The notes under the pieces are model-generated. The model was not told the origin of the DNA, did no database searches, and was given only the letters and a program-made list of their open reading frames with translations. From Verrucomicrobia subdivision 3 bacterium UBA7542 (lineage in GTDB: Bacteria; Verrucomicrobiota; Verrucomicrobiia; Limisphaerales; UBA11358), in assembly GCA_002479245.1 (NCBI GenBank), contig DLMG01000100.1, positions 1 through 7,695 on the forward strand: 7,695 bases of DNA, read 5' to 3'. This document shows, one piece after another, positions 6,816-7,695 of this stretch. Position 1 is the first letter of the stretch. Each line of letters opens with the position of its first letter. The translations under genes were made by a program, and so were the position numbers.

Positions 6816-7040
6816 CAGGGCGTGGTATCGGCCAAGCTGGAAGCTTCGACGGCTTTGTCCGCAAGCGGCGCGTTGCCGGAGAACGTGAATTACGCGGTGA
6901 AGAGCAGTTTTCTTTTGAGCTTTCTCGAATCCGTGCCGGAAGTTTCCGCCAAGCTCAAGCCACCCTCCACCGCCGACCGGAAATTTGAAGACGTGGTGAA
7001 GTCAGCACAAGCAGCAGCCGTGCTGGTTCTCGTTTATTGA
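6816..7040 (+). pseudogene. C-terminal remnant of a trypsin-like serine protease
   Basis: After a TGA at 6813-6815 the frame reads QGVVSAKLEAS, then SGALPENVNYAVKSSFLLSF, LESVPEVSAKL and finally VVKSAQAAAVLVLVY before TGA at 7038-7040. This resembles the tail of bacterial S1C trypsin-like peptidases that follows the GNSGG catalytic serine motif: GVVSAKL, then NVNYAVKSS, then a helix and VLVLVY (recalled, not searched). The catalytic domain, start codon and ribosome binding site are missing, so this is a truncated relic. It is unrelated in detail to the Deg protease in this window, whose tail is PDZ_3-like. Codon use in the surviving part still looks coding (GC-rich third positions), which suggests recent loss. 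Hairpins sit about 20 bp before it and 5 bp after it. Confidence 0.65.
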
Positions 7041-7045
7041 GGTAG

Positions 7046-7067
7046 GGCGGGCAGTCCTCTGCCCGCC
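7046..7067. repeat. Strong GC hairpin after the protease remnant
   Basis: GGCGGGCAG (7046-7054) pairs perfectly with CTGCCCGCC (7059-7067) around a TCCT loop, a 9-bp GC-rich stem. It starts 5 bp after the stop codon of the protease remnant, where a terminator could sit, but no T-run follows. The loop and its closing bases match the hairpin at 6779-6796, so it is better seen as a REP-like palindrome of that family. Confidence 0.6.
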
Positions 7068-7088
7068 GCTCATTCGAACGCAAACCAC

Positions 7089-7110
7089 GGCGCGCACGGA
7101 GTGACGCGCC
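7089..7110. repeat. REP-like palindrome
   Basis: GGCGCG (7089-7094) pairs with CGCGCC (7105-7110) around a 10-base loop. The minus-strand translation through it reads VGRVTPCAPW, a spurious peptide I recall from many hypothetical protein entries of Verrucomicrobiota, which would mark a widespread intergenic repeat. That link is from memory and should be searched. Confidence 0.5.
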
Positions 7111-7137
7111 CCACCATCAAAAACAAACCGCGAACAG

Positions 7138-7179
7138 CACGAAATACGCGAATCGGATTTTTAATTCGTGAAATTCGTG
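7138..7179. terminator. Imperfect inverted repeat just past the Memo gene stop
   Basis: The arms 7138-7153 and 7164-7179 match at 13 of 16 positions around a 10-base T-rich loop; the right arm itself is a tandem of AATTCGTG. It lies 10 bp beyond the Memo stop codon in the direction of that gene's transcription, so it may serve as its terminator, or may simply be another dispersed repeat. Confidence 0.4.
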
Positions 7180-7188
7180 TCGCTGTGT

Positions 7189-7695
7189 TCAGTTTTCCGT
7201 GAAGACGAAGGCGCCGTAGCCCACCACGCGGTCGTGCCCGCCCGAAGTGTCGCCGGAGTTCCGCAAATCCACGGTGCGGCACCGCAGGCCGCGCTCCTCT
7301 GCCGCGTGCAGGAGTCCGCAGATTGGCCGACAGCCACACGCCTGGTCGCCGCCGAGGTCCTGCCAGTTCAATGTCTCGATGGCGCGGGCCGTCTCGTGAT
7401 CCATTTGTTGCGCCGTCGGATAATCGTGGTAGTGACTCAGGTCCGAGCTGACGACGATGCAGGTTTCCCCGCCGCCCCAGAGTTCGTTCAACACCGCTCC
7501 GACCTCATTTGCCGTGGCGTCGCCCACAACCAGCGGGACCAATTTGAATTCGCCCAGCGCGATTTGCAGAAACGGCAGATGCACTTCCAGACTGTGTTCG
7601 TGCTCGTGCGCGGCATCCAGCGTCGTCACTTGCGGCAACGCGCAGACTAGGATTAGCGCCTCCTCATCCACGGGAATGGGACCCAGCGGCGATTG
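7189..7695 (-). CDS. Memo family protein, AmmeMemoRadiSam system protein B (partial)
   Basis: The C-terminal 168 residues of a Memo-like protein whose N-terminal part lies beyond the right edge; the family is usually about 260-300 residues. The frame enters the window as SPLGPIPVDEE, the family's typical lead-in, so the GTG codon at 7671 is an internal Val, not a start. Seen in order are HEHEHSLEVHLPFLQ (probable metal-binding His), VVSSDLSHYHDY (second conserved His), ACGCRPI (conserved Cys) and NSGDTSGGHDRVVGYGAF at the C-terminus. These are the family's metal-site and fold signatures; human MEMO1 is a homologue that binds metal. Its bacterial role is unknown, but it often neighbours AMMECR1 and radical SAM genes, which would be outside this window. 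Stop is TGA at 7189-7191. Confidence 0.9.
   Translation of the reverse strand, partial: QSPLGPIPVDEEALILVCALPQVTTLDAAHEHEHSLEVHLPFLQIALGEFKLVPLVVGDATANEVGAVLNELWGGGETCIVVSSDLSHYHDYPTAQQMDHETARAIETLNWQDLGGDQACGCRPICGLLHAAEERGLRCRTVDLRNSGDTSGGHDRVVGYGAFVFTEN

Noticed and set aside
6692..7188. CRISPR array or tandem repeat array in the repeat-rich gap
   Set aside because: The repeated elements are single palindromes of different kinds, without regular spacing or a common repeat.
7168..7650. A 160-codon plus-strand open frame
   Set aside because: It is the antisense shadow of the Memo gene, which has clear family motifs on the minus strand.

Overview
The window looks like a chromosomal stretch from a free-living, polysaccharide-degrading bacterium, most likely Verrucomicrobiota (Pedosphaera/Limisphaerales-like). 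This is an inference from three things: secreted glycosidases with DUF5060 and collagen-binding-like modules, a Deg9/Deg10-like protease, and gene-poor gaps full of short GC-rich palindromic repeats of a type I associate with that phylum. No rRNA or tRNA gene, CRISPR array, insertion sequence or phage gene is visible.

Layout from left to right. (1) 1-353: a 148-bp repeat unit (29-176) carrying a minus-strand sliver of carB (carbamoyl-phosphate synthase large subunit), then the leader of the first gene. (2) 354-1421, plus: a lipoprotein-type GH5 endo-glucanase resembling Thermotoga Cel5A. (3) 1501-3756, minus, convergent with it: a 751-residue secreted multidomain glycosidase (DUF5060, TIM barrel, CBM-like, collagen-binding-like domain). 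(4) 3757-4300: a gap holding a second, diverged carB sliver that abuts the glycosidase start codon, and palindromic sequence. (5) 4301-5872, minus: an exported HtrA/Deg serine protease with a PDZ domain and a C-terminal PDZ_3-like domain. (6) 5873-6274: a divergent gap with a third carB sliver, nearly identical to the first. (7) 6275-6691, plus: a YjbQ/UPF0047 family protein. (8) 6692-7188: a gap containing a decayed C-terminal fragment of a second trypsin-like protease, bracketed by two related hairpins, plus two further repeat palindromes. (9) 7189-7695, minus: the C-terminal part of a Memo family protein (AmmeMemoRadiSam protein B), running off the right edge.

The two glycosidases are both exported and probably act on beta-glucans, mannans or related plant polysaccharides. 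The exported Deg protease could serve envelope protein quality control. YjbQ and Memo are cytoplasmic and unrelated to that theme. No clear multi-gene operon exists.

The most unusual content lies between the genes. Three short carB-derived segments, all on the minus strand and all just upstream of minus-strand start codons, end at nearly the same CarB residue. Two of them are near-identical direct repeats bracketing about 6 kb. A protease gene fragment is sandwiched between two hairpins that share their loop but not their stem sequence. I see no complete new defence or biosynthetic system here; the repeat-borne gene slivers are the best candidate for something undescribed.
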